DNA of 64,000 nt from the NCBI RefSeq assembly GCF_014472415.1, contig NZ_JACSZV010000022.1:1-64000 (forward strand), in the 5' to 3' direction. Of this stretch, positions 62,626-64,000 are shown in pieces. This DNA comes from Pseudomonas sp. N40(2020) (GTDB lineage Bacteria; Pseudomonadota; Gammaproteobacteria; Pseudomonadales; Pseudomonadaceae). A program made the translations under genes and the position numbers. Position 1 is the stretch's first letter. Each line of letters begins with the position of its first letter. The notes under the pieces are model-generated. The model was not told the DNA's origin, ran no database searches, and saw only the letters and a list, made by a program, of their open reading frames with translations.

Positions 62626-62943
62626 ATGGCCTCTCTTGCGATGAACCACATCCTCGAACGCATTGCCCTTTTCCAGTTCACCCCGACCCACTGCGTCCAG
62701 GCCCGAGCGATGCTGGGCTGGAGCGTGGAACAGCTGTCGCGGGAAGCTGAAGTTTCGGTAGCCGACATTCAACGGTTCGAGGCGCAGCAAGAGGTGGCGG
62801 ATGCGGCGCGTCTGGCGCTGGCGTATCGGTTTGAGTCACGGGGGTTGGTGTTCTTTCCGGGGTTTGCGCCGGGGCGATCAGTGAGTGTTACGAACTCAGC
62901 ATCGGAGTCTGTGGGGCATGGGGACTACGCCATGGCTGATTGA
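62626..62943 (+). CDS. Small XRE-family HTH protein, predicted SOS-regulated
   Basis: The 105-residue protein has one helix-turn-helix (about 26-60): QARAMLGWSVEQLSREAEVSVADIQRFEAQQ. The C-terminal part contains LALAYRFESRGLVFFPGF and a low-complexity tail. The ATG at 62626 has GGAG 7 bases upstream; an in-frame ATG at 62608 lies before that site and is less likely. A perfect LexA box covers the promoter, so expression should rise on DNA damage. Target genes are unknown. It lies 43 bases upstream of a toxin-antitoxin pair on the same strand. Confidence 0.83.
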   Translation: MASLAMNHILERIALFQFTPTHCVQARAMLGWSVEQLSREAEVSVADIQRFEAQQEVADAARLALAYRFESRGLVFFPGFAPGRSVSVTNSASESVGHGDYAMAD

Positions 62944-62985
62944 AAAGGCAAGTTGATCTTTATCCCTAAATAGGTATATTTTCGC

Positions 62986-63354
62986 ATGAGTGCAAGGAAG
63001 CCGCTCTTTTGGGTCTGCAGTAGCAAGAAAGATCTCAAGCAGATGCCCACAGACGTACAGGATGTTTTTGGTTATGCACTGGACTTGGCTCAAAGTGGCT
63101 TGAAGCACCCAGATGCAAAACCCCTGAAAGGGTTTGGAGGCGCAGGTGTACTGGAGCTGATCGAAGACTTCGACACCAACACCTACCGTGCCATTTATAC
63201 GGTTCGTTTCGGCAGTGCCATTTATGTATTGCACTGCTTTCAGAAGAAGTCGACTGCTGGAATCAAAACGGCTCAGTCCGACATTGATCTGATCCGAAAC
63301 AGACTTCGAGCCGCTCAGGATCACGCGAAAGGATCACAACATGATAGAAATTGA
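62986..63354 (+). CDS. HigB-type toxin (phage-derived Gp49-like, RelE superfamily)
   Basis: The 122-residue basic protein has the Gp49-like/HigB fold signature: FWVCSSKKDLKQMPTDVQDVFGYALDLAQ, LKGFGGAGVLELIEDFDTNTYRAIYTVRF and IYVLHCFQKKSTAGIKT with DIDLIRNRL. Toxins of this type are ribosome-dependent mRNA endonucleases. The gene comes before its antitoxin and overlaps it by 14 bases, the HigBA order. The ATG at 62986 lies close behind an AT-rich stretch (TAAATAGGTATATTTT), probably the promoter and an operator. Confidence 0.88.
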   Translation: MSARKPLFWVCSSKKDLKQMPTDVQDVFGYALDLAQSGLKHPDAKPLKGFGGAGVLELIEDFDTNTYRAIYTVRFGSAIYVLHCFQKKSTAGIKTAQSDIDLIRNRLRAAQDHAKGSQHDRN

Positions 63355-63661
63355 AGAAGGTATCGGGAACGTCTACCAAGACCTCGAACTGCCCAATGCC
63401 AGTGAAATGCAGGTTAAGTCGCAGCTCGCGGCAAAGATCGGCGAGATCATCAAAGCTCGCCATCTTACTCAGATTCAGGCGTCTGAAATTCTTGGATTAT
63501 CCCAGCCAAAACTTTCCGAAATGCTGCGCGGGAAATTTCGAGGGATCAGTGAAGCCAAAATGATGGAATGTCTTTCACATCTTGGGCGAGACGTGCAAAT
63601 CGTAGTGAAATCGGCCCCCCGATCACGGAAAGAGGGCCGAATTGAAGTGGTGTTTGCTTAA
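63341..63661 (+). CDS. HigA-type XRE antitoxin
   Basis: The 106-residue protein has an HTH (about 40-75): IGEIIKARHLTQIQASEILGLSQPKLSEMLRGKFRGIS, followed by ECLSHLGRDVQIVVK, the standard pattern of antitoxins paired with Gp49-like toxins. It should bind and neutralise the toxin and repress the operon. The ATG follows GAAAGGATC. Its start inside the toxin gene implies translational coupling. It ends 11 bases before the stop of the convergent hydrolase gene. Confidence 0.9.
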   Translation: MIEIEEGIGNVYQDLELPNASEMQVKSQLAAKIGEIIKARHLTQIQASEILGLSQPKLSEMLRGKFRGISEAKMMECLSHLGRDVQIVVKSAPRSRKEGRIEVVFA

Positions 63662-63672
63662 CCTAAAACTCG

Positions 63673-64000
63673 TTAAGCGTTCTGAACCACCCCCTCACTC
63701 TCCCCTTCAACCCCCAACCACCACGCATTCCCACGCTGCGGCTGAGCGATGTTGAACGCCTCACCCATCTGCGGCGTAGTGATCGAAACACTGCGCTCCC
63801 AGGCCAGCGCCAAGATCCGGTCAAACGGTTCATGCCAGGCATGCATCGCCAGATCGAAGGTGCCGTTGTGGATTGGAAACAGCCAGCGGCCCTTGAGGTC
63901 GAGGTGGGCTTGCAGGGTTTGTTCGGGCTGCATGTGCACGTGCGGCCATTCGACGTTGTAGGCGCCGGTTTCCATCAGGGTCAGGTCGAAGGGGCCGTAC
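63673..64000 (-). CDS. MBL-fold metallo-hydrolase (UlaG/NAPE-PLD-like), 3' part only
   Basis: The gene runs off the right edge, so only the C-terminal ~108 residues are visible. The segment GPFDLTLMETGAY, HVHMQPEQTLQAHLDLKGRWLFPIHNGTFDLAMHAWHEPFDRIL and the Trp-rich end match the C-terminal part of metallo-beta-lactamase-fold hydrolases related to UlaG and NAPE-PLD. The His in PIHNGTF would be a metal ligand. The N-terminal HxHxDH motif lies outside the window. It is convergent with the antitoxin gene. Confidence 0.85.
   Translation of the reverse strand, partial: YGPFDLTLMETGAYNVEWPHVHMQPEQTLQAHLDLKGRWLFPIHNGTFDLAMHAWHEPFDRILALAWERSVSITTPQMGEAFNIAQPQRGNAWWLGVEGESEGVVQNA

Overview
The window reads as chromosome of a Pseudomonas of the P. 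fluorescens group. The evidence is the gene content and order: flgA/cheV/cheR, flgMN-flgZ, amrZ, rsmA next to tRNA-Ser and tRNA-Arg, lysC-alaS, and the aot-argR-aru arginine locus. GC-rich coding DNA and Pseudomonas-type REP palindromes between genes agree with this. Identification rests on protein sequence recognised by eye; no database was searched.

Layout. 0.1-4.6 kb: a flagellar/chemotaxis block with cheR and cheV on the minus strand, divergent from flgA, then flgM (behind a clear FliA promoter), flgN and the c-di-GMP brake flgZ. 4.6-11.5 kb: an MFS transporter, a glutamine-synthetase-family enzyme, an overlapping response regulator/histidine kinase pair and a secreted LprI-like protein. 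11.5-16.6 kb: tRNA-Arg(CCT), two tiny genes, an orphan phnN, amrZ, mgtE, a small secreted protein, three near-identical tandem tRNA-Arg(ACG) genes and tRNA-Ser(GCT). 16.6-23.1 kb: rsmA, lysC, alaS, an L-threonine aldolase, and an FMN riboswitch in front of a stand-alone lumazine synthase.

23.1-44.5 kb: the arginine locus, all on the minus strand. It comprises aotJ-aotQ-aotM-aotO-aotP (arginine/ornithine uptake), argR (regulator) and aruC-aruF-aruG-astD-astB-small gene-astE (arginine succinyltransferase pathway). ArgR-like half-sites lie upstream of aotJ and aruC. A plus-strand gene for a roughly 2,600-residue leucine-rich-repeat protein sits between argR and aruC. It has five tandem copies of a ~304-residue module and no recognisable C-terminal ubiquitin-ligase domain.

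45-50 kb: acsA, a DUF2790 small secreted protein and nrdB without an adjacent nrdA. 49.9-56.1 kb: an AT-richer island of five co-directional genes: a C5 cytosine methyltransferase, a protein with two GHKL-type ATPase domains and a histidine-kinase-like core, a receiver-like protein with an unrecognised C-terminal region, a modification-type restriction endonuclease and a Vsr endonuclease. This is the best candidate in the window for an undescribed defence or signalling system. 56.1-64 kb: a solitary prophage-type BRO antirepressor behind a structured leader, an unknown protein with a possible zinc site, two tandem secreted paralogues, a TauE/SafE permease, an AraC regulator, a small HTH protein behind a perfect LexA box, a HigB/HigA-type toxin-antitoxin pair and the 3' part of an MBL-fold hydrolase gene that runs off the window.
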